A stretch of DNA of 37,458 bases, from the IMG/VR virus record IMGVR_UViG_3300035070_002537, positions 1 to 37,458 of that record. One strand, written 5' to 3'. The DNA comes from a virus. Position numbers and translations under genes: made by a program. Position 1 is the stretch's first letter, and each line of letters opens with the position of its first letter. This document shows positions 22,878 through 30,605 of the stretch, one piece after another. The notes beneath the pieces are model-generated. The model saw only the letters and a program-made list of their open reading frames with translations. It was not told the DNA's origin and made no database searches.

Positions 22878-23063
22878 TTAATAAATGCCTCTTTCACCAC
22901 GTCTCATTGAGTGATCCGTATAGTTTCCTTCGCACCCACATTTACAGCCAACCAACTCACGAGGATAATACCCGGTTTTTGACTTTTCACCTTCCGCGCA
23001 ATGCTGAATTTTTCCACCGTTCCTCAGGAACTCTTCAACCTGGCTTGCAACTTGATCTTTCAT
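22878..23063 (-). CDS. Small Cys-rich early protein (61 aa)
   Basis: The N-terminus is a helix with V-E-E-F-L-R-N-G-G-K-I-Q-H-C. The second half carries G-C-K-C-G-C-E-G-N-Y-T-D-H-S-M-R-R, giving cysteines at 22, 40, 42 and 44. Small phage proteins with a V-E-x-F-L-x-x-G-G start are thought to be regulators, but their partners are unknown. A GGAGAT ribosome site is correctly placed. It is the first gene behind the matched promoter at 23,099-23,144. Confidence 0.62.
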   Translation of the reverse strand: MKDQVASQVEEFLRNGGKIQHCAEGEKSKTGYYPRELVGCKCGCEGNYTDHSMRRGERGIY

Positions 23064-23098
23064 TTTTCTTATCTCCGATTTCGTTATTCGATGGTTTC

Positions 23099-23144
23099 AG
23101 TATAGGTATCCAGTTCGGTGTTGTGAAATATCGTTTTGTTATAA
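23099..23144 (-). promoter_or_regulatory. Matched early promoter 2 (leftward)
   Basis: Minus-strand reading: the box TAACAAAACGATATTTCAC ends in -35 TTCACA (23,122-23,127), then 17 bases, then -10 TATACT (23,099-23,104). It differs from copy 1 by one base in this 19-base word. It drives the 61-residue gene and lies just beside the origin-like region. Confidence 0.82.
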
Positions 23145-23170
23145 AAAAACATAATCAAATAACAAATTTT

Positions 23171-23271
23171 AGCTGCTTAGTGCTAAATAGTGTCAGGATA
23201 GTGAGACAAAACTGCTCTACAACCCGCGCCAGCTGTGAGGTTAGTCTAAATAGTCAGATTAGCTAAAGATA
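23171..23271 (+). repeat. Left arm of origin-like inverted repeat
   Basis: It carries AATAGTG at 23,186 and GATAGTG at 23,197 (11-base spacing), AACCCGCGCC at 23,221-23,230, then TTAGTC/ATAGTC nine bases apart and GATTAGCTAAAGA. All of these elements recur in reverse complement at 23,530-23,630. Confidence 0.8.
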
Positions 23272-23400
23272 ATATCATAAAAAAATCAGCTAACATGCTA
23301 AAAATTAGCTAAGTCATTGAAATATATAACGATAGTGCTGGATAGTGACAGGATAGTGTCGATAAGTTATTGATTTATATAACGATAGTCTGAATAGTAG

Positions 23401-23419
23401 GATAGTATAAGATACTATC
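23401..23419. repeat. Perfect hairpin GATAGTAT-AAG-ATACTATC
   Basis: An eight-base inverted repeat with a three-base centre lies in the middle of the origin-like region and reuses the ATAGT word of the iterons. No T-tract follows, so it is more likely a protein-binding site or origin structure than a terminator. Confidence 0.7.
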
Positions 23420-23529
23420 TAAAAAGAGGTGTGGTTTTTAATTATCTATATTATAGATGTGGTTATACCTACCAATATCTCTATATTATATATATATATA
23501 TATAGATCTATAGTAAGTTAGTTTCTAAC

Positions 23530-23630
23530 TTGTCTTTAGCTAATCTGACTATCCTGACTATCGTTAGCATTGGCGCGGGTTACAGAGCGATTTTCTTCAC
23601 TATTCTGTCACTATTCAGCACTAACTAGCC
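23530..23630 (-). repeat. Right arm of origin-like inverted repeat
   Basis: Read on the minus strand it gives TTAGTGCTGAATAGTGACAG, a second ATAGTGA 11 bases on, CGCTCTGTAACCCGCGCCA, then two ATAGTC copies nine bases apart and AGATTAGCTAAAGA. This follows the left arm element by element. The arms differ by point changes and small indels. Confidence 0.8.
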
Positions 23631-23634
23631 AGTT

Positions 23635-23669
23635 TCCAAAAAGAACAAAACCAGCGCGAGGGCTGGTTT
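23635..23669 (-). terminator. Terminator after the primase gene
   Basis: Minus-strand reading: AAACCAGC and GCTGGTTT form a perfect eight-base-pair stem around a six-base loop, followed by TGTTCTTTTT. It lies 33 bases after the primase stop and would shield the origin-like region from leftward transcription. Confidence 0.75.
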
Positions 23670-23701
23670 CAGTGGTTACTATAGCATTTGTGGCGTATGT
23701 G

Positions 23702-25978
23702 TCAACAAGCAAAATACCTATCTACCGGTTTTTTATTTGCTGGGTGCTGATCCTGCACTATGTGCAACAAATTGTTATCAACCAGGGATTTTACGCCACG
23801 CTCGACGGCAGCGCGTTTGTGCGGCCTGCATCGATTAACGATGACGCCCATTGTTTCGCCGTGGTCTTTTGTGACGCATGACATAATACGCGCTAAAACA
23901 GCATCTGAAGCGTTTTTGTCGTGCTCCTGCACGTTAGCATGGGCGAGCATTAGTTTATGCTCAACATCGAGCATGGCGAGCTTATACGCATATCTAACAT
24001 GCTCAGACTCTCTAACCCCTGTTGGCGCGGCTAATATTGTGCTTATCTTTGCGCATAACTCATAACCTCGGCGTGGGATCGCCTCCAACCCTGACCGGCC
24101 TTTGTGCAGCTCAGCCAGATCCCAAAATTTTTGATAAACCTGGTCAAGCATGCCTGCCGCCTCGCTTGTCGTTAGTATTTTTATGCGATCGCCAAAATAC
24201 TCTATCCTGTCCTCACCAAGGACAGAGCATTCTCCTGGCGCCACCAGGCCAATTATTTTTAATCTGAGATTTTCCGGCATATCGGGTTTTTTAAAATGCT
24301 TTTTGCGTTGAGGGTTAGTCTCCAGCTCACTAAAAATCAACGCACGCGACATAAAACCGTTTGTTGCTTGCTCAAAATCCATCAATCCGTTAAATGTCAC
24401 TGGTGTGGTAAAACCGATCATTGACAAAAAAGGGCGCTCTAAGCCATGCTCTATGTTGTCTAGTGCGTGCTCCAGCTGTTTTACTCTGCGAGTGTGGCGG
24501 CCACCTGGATCATCGTTTTCTGAGATTTTTTTATTACACTGCGACATTTCGCCAAGCAATATTTTTTTAACCTCATCCCTAACATCGCCGCTAACAGGCA
24601 TAAAACCTGTGGCTTTTGAGTAGGCCATCATGATGATGCCCAGCAAATCTTCTAAATAAGACGCCCCGCCCTTGGTTTGCGCGTTGATTATCTTTTTTAC
24701 AGTGATACCCAGCTCGTCAATCATATAGCTGCACATCTGATGCCTAAGCAAATTCCTGACGACTTCCTGACCCGACTTCATTGCGCCATGCATTGCTGGC
24801 GTTAGCTCACCGGCGCGCATTATCTGCATGTATGCTTGCTGCACAGCCTCTTTGCCGGTAGATGACCCGGACACGCAAAACGCCAGCAGATTGGTTGATA
24901 TATTATCATGCGTATCCTCGTATCGCAGACCACACAGGTTGCCGACCGCAACCAGGGCAGCGGCGACAGCTAGCGACTCTCGTGGATAGAGGCATTGACT
25001 ATTGATCCACGCGCATACCTCGCCGACAAAACCCGGAGGCCGCTTTATGTCCACGTTATTTGTGTCAATGTCTCCTGTATCGTCTACGGAGTCAAAAACT
25101 GCATCGCTGATAAACGTCACTGACTCCCAAGGTGCCACCCATCCGCCATAAACGGCATGGTGTATCAGCGTACCTAGCGTGGCAGGCGTGGCCGATTTAC
25201 CAAAACTGTGCCAGCGCCTGGGCATCTCGGACGGGTTATATTTGTCGCTACGCTGGCTCCACTCATCCCATAAATCGTAGCCGGTACCACCTGTCCCATG
25301 GTGTATTGCCATGCCGATCAGTAACCAAAACTCATAATCAACATCTTTGTTTTGGATAAATTTTAACAAATCACGTATGTCTTCAATCGTCATATCGACT
25401 GTATGGCCGTTGTGCGTAGTCCTGTGTGTTGCCGGTTTTGCGAGTAGATCAAGCAACGCTTTTGGCGCTGGTGTTATATCGGCTGGCGATCCATACAAAA
25501 CTTCGTAAGTATTTCCGCTCGCGTGCAACGATCCCGGACCGACAACAAAACCACTACTCTTAAAATCAATCCCGTCATAGTCGTGGTGATGCTGTACTAA
25601 AGCCACGTCCGGAGGGACGCTAAAATACAGGTGTTTACTGGCACCACCAGACCCGGTTTTAACAATAAGTCCGGCCCCGGCAATCTCCGGCACAGCCTCG
25701 AGCAACACTACGTATGAGTCTGCGCCGCCATTGCGCTCATCAACGTCAATCACTAGCAGTCCGGCACACAAAACGCCGTACCCGGTGCTAAACTGGCCCA
25801 TCAGCTCCATTGTTTCCAGCTGGTCGTCAGACCACAATGGCGAGTGTTGCCAGTTTGCCGCAATCGGGTGTTTTCCGGGCACTGGACAATCCACACGCCC
25901 GCATGTGCACTGTCCGTTTTTGACTGGGTTTAACCCAAAAACACGATATCCAGAATAAATAAAGTCGTTATATATCAT
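23702..25978 (-). CDS. Primase-polymerase/helicase replication protein (758 aa)
   Basis: An N-terminal archaeo-eukaryotic-type prim-pol domain (about 1-185) has C-T-C-G-R-V-D-C and the catalytic L-L-V-I-D-V-D-E-R (77-82). It also has S-G-G-A-S-K-H-L-Y-F and G-F-V-V-G-P-G-S. A PriCT-like helical part follows (about 195-275). The C-terminal half looks like a DUF3987-type helicase, with S-G-S-S-T-G-K-E (370-377) as Walker A and M-I-D-E-L-G (419-424) as Walker B, ending in a winged-helix-like tail. It should open the origin, unwind DNA and make primers. It is translationally coupled (ATGA) to the Cro-like gene and lies next to the origin-like region. Confidence 0.85.
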   Translation of the reverse strand: MIYNDFIYSGYRVFGLNPVKNGQCTCGRVDCPVPGKHPIAANWQHSPLWSDDQLETMELMGQFSTGYGVLCAGLLVIDVDERNGGADSYVVLLEAVPEIAGAGLIVKTGSGGASKHLYFSVPPDVALVQHHHDYDGIDFKSSGFVVGPGSLHASGNTYEVLYGSPADITPAPKALLDLLAKPATHRTTHNGHTVDMTIEDIRDLLKFIQNKDVDYEFWLLIGMAIHHGTGGTGYDLWDEWSQRSDKYNPSEMPRRWHSFGKSATPATLGTLIHHAVYGGWVAPWESVTFISDAVFDSVDDTGDIDTNNVDIKRPPGFVGEVCAWINSQCLYPRESLAVAAALVAVGNLCGLRYEDTHDNISTNLLAFCVSGSSTGKEAVQQAYMQIMRAGELTPAMHGAMKSGQEVVRNLLRHQMCSYMIDELGITVKKIINAQTKGGASYLEDLLGIIMMAYSKATGFMPVSGDVRDEVKKILLGEMSQCNKKISENDDPGGRHTRRVKQLEHALDNIEHGLERPFLSMIGFTTPVTFNGLMDFEQATNGFMSRALIFSELETNPQRKKHFKKPDMPENLRLKIIGLVAPGECSVLGEDRIEYFGDRIKILTTSEAAGMLDQVYQKFWDLAELHKGRSGLEAIPRRGYELCAKISTILAAPTGVRESEHVRYAYKLAMLDVEHKLMLAHANVQEHDKNASDAVLARIMSCVTKDHGETMGVIVNRCRPHKRAAVERGVKSLVDNNLLHIVQDQHPANKKPVDRYFAC

Positions 25979-26148
25979 AAATTCCCCGCACTTACTTTGA
26001 GTTTGCCGCCTGTCTTTACCTGGATCTCATATTGCTTGCTTTTTGGTGGGTACTCACCCCACTTATAGATGGCGTGTGGCCATATATCTAACGCCGTGGC
26101 CAGTTCTTTAATGCCGCCAAAAAAATCTATCGCTTGCTGTGTCTTCAT
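25975..26148 (-). CDS. Cro-like transcriptional regulator (57 aa)
   Basis: I start at 26,148 (M-K-T-Q-Q-A-I-D-F-F), which has AAGGA nine bases upstream. A longer frame to 26,184 would begin inside the promoter. The F-F-G-G-I-K-E-L-A-T-A-L-D-I-W-P-H-A-I-Y-K-W helix-turn-helix is typical of lambda Cro/CII-style small repressors, and Y-K-W-G-E-Y-P-P is the usual recognition-helix end. It is the first gene leftward from the divergent switch and probably binds the palindrome there. There is no partner CI repressor in the window. Confidence 0.82.
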   Translation of the reverse strand: MKTQQAIDFFGGIKELATALDIWPHAIYKWGEYPPKSKQYEIQVKTGGKLKVSAGNL

Positions 26149-26177
26149 ACTTTTTAATCCTTTTGTTAATAAATTTG

Positions 26178-26206
26178 TTGACAATACTATAACGCGTTAT
26201 TAGTAT
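26178..26206 (+). promoter_or_regulatory. Rightward promoter for the recombination/early operon
   Basis: A consensus -35 TTGACA (26,178-26,183), 17 bases, then -10 TAGTAT (26,201-26,206). The first gene starts at 26,251 behind GAGGAGAT. This is the best sigma-70-like promoter in the window. Confidence 0.85.
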
Positions 26207-26207
26207 T
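26183..26207. promoter_or_regulatory. Operator palindrome in the divergent switch
   Basis: ATAACGCGTTAT (26,189-26,200) is a perfect 12-base palindrome in the shared spacer. It extends outward as AATACT / TAGTATT with one extra base on the right side. A dimeric Cro-like protein bound here would cover both promoters. Confidence 0.7.
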
Positions 26208-26212
26208 TGCAA
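26184..26212 (-). promoter_or_regulatory. Leftward promoter for cro-like and primase genes
   Basis: Minus-strand reading: -35 TTGCAA (26,207-26,212), 17-base spacer, -10 TAGTAT (26,184-26,189). It overlaps the rightward promoter almost completely and in the opposite direction, so both cannot be occupied at once. Confidence 0.75.
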
Positions 26213-26250
26213 CGCAGAGTAGGAAATTAACCCAATGAGGAGATAAATAA

Positions 26251-27006
26251 ATGAGCATATTGAGCTCTATTTCAAAGCCCGTTGACCGTCCGGTCATTGG
26301 CACAATTATAGGCGATGCAGGTCTAGGTAAAACCAGTCTGGCATGCACCTTTCCAAAACCCATCATTATCAGAGCAGAGGACGGTTTACAGGCGATCCCA
26401 TCCGACAAGCGACCTGATGCTTTCCCCGTCATACACAAAGAGTCCCAACTCTGGGATCAGTTGATCGCACTACTGCAGGAGCAGCACGACTATAAAACCG
26501 TTGTGATAGACTCAGTAACAGCGTTAGAGAGGCTGTTCATTCAACACGTAGTTGATAGTGATCCCAAAAACCCGCGCACGATTAACCAAGCATTAGGCGG
26601 TTATGGCGCAGGATTGGCAGCGGTTGGCGCTATGCACCAGCGCGTAAGAAAAGCGGCTGGCATGCTTAATGAGCGTAAAAACATGAACGTCGTCTTTGTC
26701 GCACACGCTGACACTGAAACAATCGAACTGCCAGATCAAGATCCGTACACACGCTACAATCTGCGGCTTGGTAAACGTAGTTCCGCGCCGTATGTCGATG
26801 ATTCTGACTTTGTGGGGTTCCTGAAACTGGAAACTTTTACAACAGGCGATGGCGAGCGCAAAAAAGCCATAAGCGATGGCACGAGGGTTTTAGTCACCTA
26901 TGCAACCGCTGCCAGCGTGAGCAAAAACCGCTACGGGATCACAGAAGACTTAATCGTTAAACAGGGCGAAAACCCACTTGTAAATTATATCGGAGCATTG
27001 AAATGA
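26251..27006 (+). CDS. Sak4-like RecA-fold ATPase (251 aa)
   Basis: This is a small P-loop ATPase with Walker A G-D-A-G-L-G-K-T (21-28) and Walker B T-V-V-I-D-S (83-88). The G-L-G-K-T form and the single-domain length fit the Sak4/AAA_24 group of phage recombination proteins, which act with an SSB to anneal or exchange single strands. It opens the rightward operon, overlaps the SSB-like gene by ATGA and is followed by a YqaJ exonuclease. Together they make a complete recombination module. Confidence 0.82.
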   Translation: MSILSSISKPVDRPVIGTIIGDAGLGKTSLACTFPKPIIIRAEDGLQAIPSDKRPDAFPVIHKESQLWDQLIALLQEQHDYKTVVIDSVTALERLFIQHVVDSDPKNPRTINQALGGYGAGLAAVGAMHQRVRKAAGMLNERKNMNVVFVAHADTETIELPDQDPYTRYNLRLGKRSSAPYVDDSDFVGFLKLETFTTGDGERKKAISDGTRVLVTYATAASVSKNRYGITEDLIVKQGENPLVNYIGALK

Positions 27007-27530
27007 GTTTTTGGAATTTATCGGACAACACTGCAATTGAAAAAACCGGCGAATTTGAGTCAGGCGGCGGCGGGTTTGAGCCGTTGCCAAATAACACAGA
27101 TTGCCTGGCGGCGGTAGATGAGGCGAAGTGGGATAGCCACGAAGGTGAAGAGTATATAAGCCTTCGTTGGGTTGTCTTGAAGCCTGACGGCTACAAGGGC
27201 CGTAAGATTTTCCAGAAGATCAAAGTCAACGAGTCCGACAGCAAAAAGGCAGACAAGGCAAAGCGAATGCTTGCCGCTATTGACACCAATGCTGGCGGTA
27301 AGCTGATGGCTAGTGGTGAAGCGCCTACAGATTTGAGTTTGATGCAGTCGCTGTCTAACAAGCCGATGGTTATCAAGCTGATGATCTGGGAAATTGACGG
27401 TAAGCGCGGGAATTGGGTTTCAAAAGTCAGTCCAAAAAAGGCAGCACCTGCACCAGCACCAGTGCCAGCACCAGTGCCGGTTAAAGAAGAAGTTATTGAA
27501 TATGATGATGATGATGATATTCCATTTTAG
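27003..27530 (+). CDS. Single-stranded-DNA-binding-like protein, DUF669 type (175 aa)
   Basis: The body (about 1-140) matches the DUF669 style of phage proteins next to Sak4 genes (Y-I-S-L-R-W-V-V-L-K-P-D-G-Y-K-G-R-K-I-F). A Pro/Ala-rich linker (A-P-A-P-A-P-V-P-A-P) leads to an acidic tip, D-D-D-D-D-I-P-F. This is the classic SSB C-terminal peptide that recruits recombination and replication partners. It is probably the phage SSB. The linker is encoded by a short near-repeat of GCACCAGCACC. Confidence 0.82.
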   Translation: MSFWNLSDNTAIEKTGEFESGGGGFEPLPNNTDCLAAVDEAKWDSHEGEEYISLRWVVLKPDGYKGRKIFQKIKVNESDSKKADKAKRMLAAIDTNAGGKLMASGEAPTDLSLMQSLSNKPMVIKLMIWEIDGKRGNWVSKVSPKKAAPAPAPVPAPVPVKEEVIEYDDDDDIPF

Positions 27531-27544
27531 TCATTAACCAATCA

Positions 27545-27563
27545 TGGCCGCAATGCGCGGCCA
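27545..27563 (+). other. Perfect hairpin before the exonuclease gene
   Basis: TGGCCGC-AATGC-GCGGCCA forms a seven-base-pair GC-rich stem between the SSB-like stop and the AGGAGA ribosome site of the next gene. No T-run follows, so it is not an obvious terminator. It may stabilise mRNA or tune translation. Confidence 0.55.
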
Positions 27564-27581
27564 ACAATCAGGAGAACAATA

Positions 27582-28451
27582 TTGGAACAAAGATCAGAGG
27601 AATGGTTTGAGGCGCGTAAGTGCCGTGTTACTGGATCTGTAGTGGGCGCTATTTTAGGCCTCAATAGCTGGATGACCGCAGACGATGTGATGCGTCAAAT
27701 GGTTAGGCAGTATCATGGTGCGGATCGTGAATTTAAGGGCAATGTTGCCACTGAATACGGCTCGTTTCACGAAAACGGCGCATGCCGTGATTATGAAATG
27801 GAGACCGGAAACAGGATTGAAGAGTGCGGGTTTTTTGTGCATGAGGACTGGCTTGGAGCGTCACCGGACGGGCTGCTGGACAACGGTGGACTGATCGAAA
27901 TTAAGTGCCCGTACTCGTTGCGTGACAACAAGCACCCTATCTTTAAAACACCAGAACAACAGCCGCACTATTACGCACAGATGCAAATTGAGATGTTTTG
28001 TGCTGGTCGCCAGTGGTGCCATTTTTACCAGTGGACACCGTTTGCAACCAGTTTGGAAACTGTGTTTAGAGATGATGAGTGGCTGATTCATAACGTGCCG
28101 ATACTGCGCAAATTTTATGATGATTATCTTGTTGAGCGTCAGCCAGTTAACGCTAAAAAACATCTTGAAGAGAAGGTGAAGCAGGTGAACACGTTACGCG
28201 CAAAAAAGCTGGTAGAGGATTATCAGAAATTAACGGAGCTGATAAAAGATGCGGAGCAGCGGAAAAAGGACGTGCTTTCAGAAATGGTAGCTATCTGCGG
28301 CGAGCGAGACAGCGAGATTCACGGTCATAAGCTGACGAAAGTTAGCAGACAAGGCGCGGTTGCTTATGCGCAAGTGGTTAAAGAGCACTGCAAAGGTGTT
28401 GATTTAGAGCAGTACCGTGGGAAGCCATCTGAGTATTGGAGGTTTAGCTAA
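27582..28451 (+). CDS. YqaJ-type viral recombinase/exonuclease (289 aa)
   Basis: The start codon is TTG at 27,582, chosen because AGGAGA lies a few bases upstream and the family opening (E-Q-R-S-E-E-W-F-E-A-R-K) begins there. Nuclease residues are visible as G-A-S-P-D-G (D96) and L-I-E-I-K (E106, K108), the lambda-exonuclease/PD-(D/E)XK pattern. The C-terminal third is a charged coiled coil. It resects double-stranded ends to give the single strands used by the Sak4 and SSB proteins. The stop overlaps the next start. Confidence 0.88.
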   Translation: MEQRSEEWFEARKCRVTGSVVGAILGLNSWMTADDVMRQMVRQYHGADREFKGNVATEYGSFHENGACRDYEMETGNRIEECGFFVHEDWLGASPDGLLDNGGLIEIKCPYSLRDNKHPIFKTPEQQPHYYAQMQIEMFCAGRQWCHFYQWTPFATSLETVFRDDEWLIHNVPILRKFYDDYLVERQPVNAKKHLEEKVKQVNTLRAKKLVEDYQKLTELIKDAEQRKKDVLSEMVAICGERDSEIHGHKLTKVSRQGAVAYAQVVKEHCKGVDLEQYRGKPSEYWRFS

Positions 28452-30187
28452 TGCTCCGCCCATACCAACAAGCCGCACACGATGCGGCTATTTCAACCAT
28501 AAAAAAATGCCTCGACCCTGTGTTGATCGAGGCGGCAACCGGCAGCGGGAAAAGCCACATCATTGCAGAGATAGCAAAAACGCTGCACAAAGTAAGCAAC
28601 GGTAAAAAAATATTATGTTTAGCACCGAGCGCCGAACTTGTTGTCCAAAACCGAGAAAAATACCTGGCAACCGGAAATCCTGCTAGTGTTTTTTCAGCGT
28701 CAGCAGGTGGCGCTTGTTTGCGTCATCCAGTGGTTTTTGGCACACCAGGCACCGTTAAAAATAAAATAGAAAGATTCGGCCCAGAGTTTTGCGCTATTGT
28801 GTTAGATGAGGCGCACAGGATAACGCCAACGGTTATTACAATCATAGAATCAATACAGTCTGTTAATCCAAACCTGCGGATTATTGGATTGTCTGCAACG
28901 CCTTACCGCCTTGGAAGCGGGTATATCTATGATTTCGATGAAAAAATGCGAAAGATGGACGAAACAATAGATCCATATTTTAAGCAGCGTGTTTATACTG
29001 TTGGTGCGCATGAGCTTATATGTCAGGGGTTTCTAACGCGTCCAGTCATCGGCGGGATAAACGCTGAAAACTACGACACAAAAAACATGCAGTTAAACAG
29101 CATGGGCAAGTTTAACCAAGCTGATATAGATCAAGCTTTTCACGGGCAGGGGCGCAAAACCGCGAAGATCATCGCGGATATTGTTGACCAGTCGCGTGAT
29201 AGGTGTGGCGTTATGATATTTGCAGCGACAATACAGCATGCTAATGAGTGCCTTGAAAGTTTGCCGCCTTCGCTGTCGGCCATTGTGACTGGTGGCACCA
29301 GCAAAAAAGAAAGGGCGGCGATACTGAAAAGATTTAAGTCACGGCAGATTAAATATCTAGTTAACGTGTCTGTGTTAACGACTGGGTTCGACGCCCCTCA
29401 TGTTGATGTTGTTGCGATACTGCGAGCCACTGAGTCTGTGGCATTACTGCAACAAATAATAGGGCGCGGGTTGCGCATAGATAGCGGTAAAACTGACTGC
29501 TTGATACTGGACTATGCGGAAAACGTTGATAGGCACTGTCCAGACGGGGATCTGTTTGACCCTGACATTACAGCAAAAAAGAAAGGTGACGGCGGCGCAC
29601 TGCCGGCTAAATGCCCAATGTGCAACTATGAAAACCTGTTTGCTGCGAGGCATAACGATGACGGGTTTGCGGTTGATGAGTTTGGCTATTTTGTTGATTT
29701 ATCAGGGCATAGAATAGAGACCGAGTTTGGTGAAATGCCAGCACACCACGGGAGGCGCTGTAATGGTGAATTACTGATAGCTGGCAGGTTTACCAGGTGC
29801 GCTTACAAATGGACGTTTAAAAAATGCCCAGAATGCGATGCTGAAAACGATATTTCGGCACGGTATTGCAGTGCGTGCAAGTGCGAAATTGTTGACCCAA
29901 ACGAAAAACTGCGGATTGAATTTAAAAAACTGAAAAAAGATCCTACAAGATTGCAGACTGACAGCGTTGTAGAGTGGTCGTACTGCGAAACAATTAGTAG
30001 AGCCGGTAACGAGGTGTTAAAAGCGACATACAGAACAGAGCACAGAACATTTGAGGTGTGGTATAACGCAAAAATGAAACGTGATCTTGATCTTTTTTTA
30101 GATGCAAAAGAGCGGGGCATAAAAACTATCACATACAAAAAAGATACTGATTCACGGTTTTATAAAATTTACGCATACAACCAATAG
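28451..30187 (+). CDS. SF2 DEAH-type helicase with zinc-ribbon tail (578 aa)
   Basis: Helicase motifs are complete: Q-like L-R-P-Y-Q, Walker A E-A-A-T-G-S-G-K-S (27-35), D-E-A-H (119-122), L-S-A-T-P (147-151), T-T-G-F-D-A-P (310-316) and Q-Q-I-I-G-R-G-L-R (334-342). After it come cysteine pairs C388/C391 and C459/C462 with C473/C476, which read as zinc ribbons. Related phage helicases act in replication or recombination. The gene shares one base with the exonuclease gene and belongs to the rightward operon. Confidence 0.9.
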   Translation: MLRPYQQAAHDAAISTIKKCLDPVLIEAATGSGKSHIIAEIAKTLHKVSNGKKILCLAPSAELVVQNREKYLATGNPASVFSASAGGACLRHPVVFGTPGTVKNKIERFGPEFCAIVLDEAHRITPTVITIIESIQSVNPNLRIIGLSATPYRLGSGYIYDFDEKMRKMDETIDPYFKQRVYTVGAHELICQGFLTRPVIGGINAENYDTKNMQLNSMGKFNQADIDQAFHGQGRKTAKIIADIVDQSRDRCGVMIFAATIQHANECLESLPPSLSAIVTGGTSKKERAAILKRFKSRQIKYLVNVSVLTTGFDAPHVDVVAILRATESVALLQQIIGRGLRIDSGKTDCLILDYAENVDRHCPDGDLFDPDITAKKKGDGGALPAKCPMCNYENLFAARHNDDGFAVDEFGYFVDLSGHRIETEFGEMPAHHGRRCNGELLIAGRFTRCAYKWTFKKCPECDAENDISARYCSACKCEIVDPNEKLRIEFKKLKKDPTRLQTDSVVEWSYCETISRAGNEVLKATYRTEHRTFEVWYNAKMKRDLDLFLDAKERGIKTITYKKDTDSRFYKIYAYNQ

Positions 30188-30197
30188 GCCGACAGAT

Positions 30198-30605
30198 GTG
30201 AAGTTTAATCCAGATATACCAGTTTATGGGGATACATCATATAGAGGGCCGTGCGCCTCTGAAACTAACGAGCAAACCACGTTTTTTAATGAGTTGCGGC
30301 GCAAGTATCCAGACATTGCGCTAATCGCTCTGCACCCTCGTAATGAGGGTAAACGCACGTATCAACAAGCGATGAGGCATAAAGCTGAAGGCATGGCCGC
30401 CGGTGCCAGTGACATTATTATTTGTGGTTCGCCAACGTTTGTTTGTGAGCTAAAGCGGCAGGATCACACCAAAAGCAAATGGCAGGACAGCCAGGAAGAT
30501 TTCTTAACGACGGCTAAAAGCTACGGCGCTTTTGTGTGTGTAGCACTTGGTTATAAAGCAGCGTTAGAGGCGTTAGAAAGATGGCTAGAGTTACAGATCA
30601 GGTGA
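30198..30605 (+). CDS. VRR-NUC domain nuclease (135 aa)
   Basis: This small PD-(D/E)XK nuclease of the VRR-NUC group has an N-terminal E-x-N-E-Q-T-T-F-F helix, then H-P-R-N-E-G-K-R, G-A-S-D-I-I-I (catalytic Asp) and F-V-C-E-L-K-R (catalytic E-x-K). VRR-NUC proteins in phages are structure-specific endonucleases, possibly resolvases. The start codon is GTG at 30,198; no better ATG is in frame. It follows the helicase by ten bases and overlaps the next gene by 25. Confidence 0.85.
   Translation: MKFNPDIPVYGDTSYRGPCASETNEQTTFFNELRRKYPDIALIALHPRNEGKRTYQQAMRHKAEGMAAGASDIIICGSPTFVCELKRQDHTKSKWQDSQEDFLTTAKSYGAFVCVALGYKAALEALERWLELQIR

Larger units (their letters stand above)
23145..23634. other. 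Origin-like region: long inverted repeat, iterons and AT-rich core
   Basis: No gene is present. Left arm (about 23,171-23,271) and right arm (about 23,530-23,630) are imperfect inverted copies of about 100 bases. Each contains the core TTAGTGCT-AATAGTG-CAG-ATAGTGA, an AACCCGCGCCA block, and CAGATTAGCTAAAGA. Between them lie further GATAGTG copies (23,331; 23,341; 23,352), two copies of TATATAACGATAGT, a perfect hairpin at 23,401-23,419 and a TA-dinucleotide tract (23,482-23,504). Phased iterons beside an AT-rich core next to the primase gene are the expected build of a replication origin. Function is inference. Confidence 0.65.

Noticed and set aside
23482-23504. TA-dinucleotide tract considered as a simple microsatellite
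   Set aside because: It is better explained as the AT-rich core of the origin-like region, given its place between the inverted arms.
26187-26438. Minus-strand frame opposite the Sak4-like gene and the switch
   Set aside because: It is antisense to a gene with clear ATPase motifs and would run through the divergent promoters.
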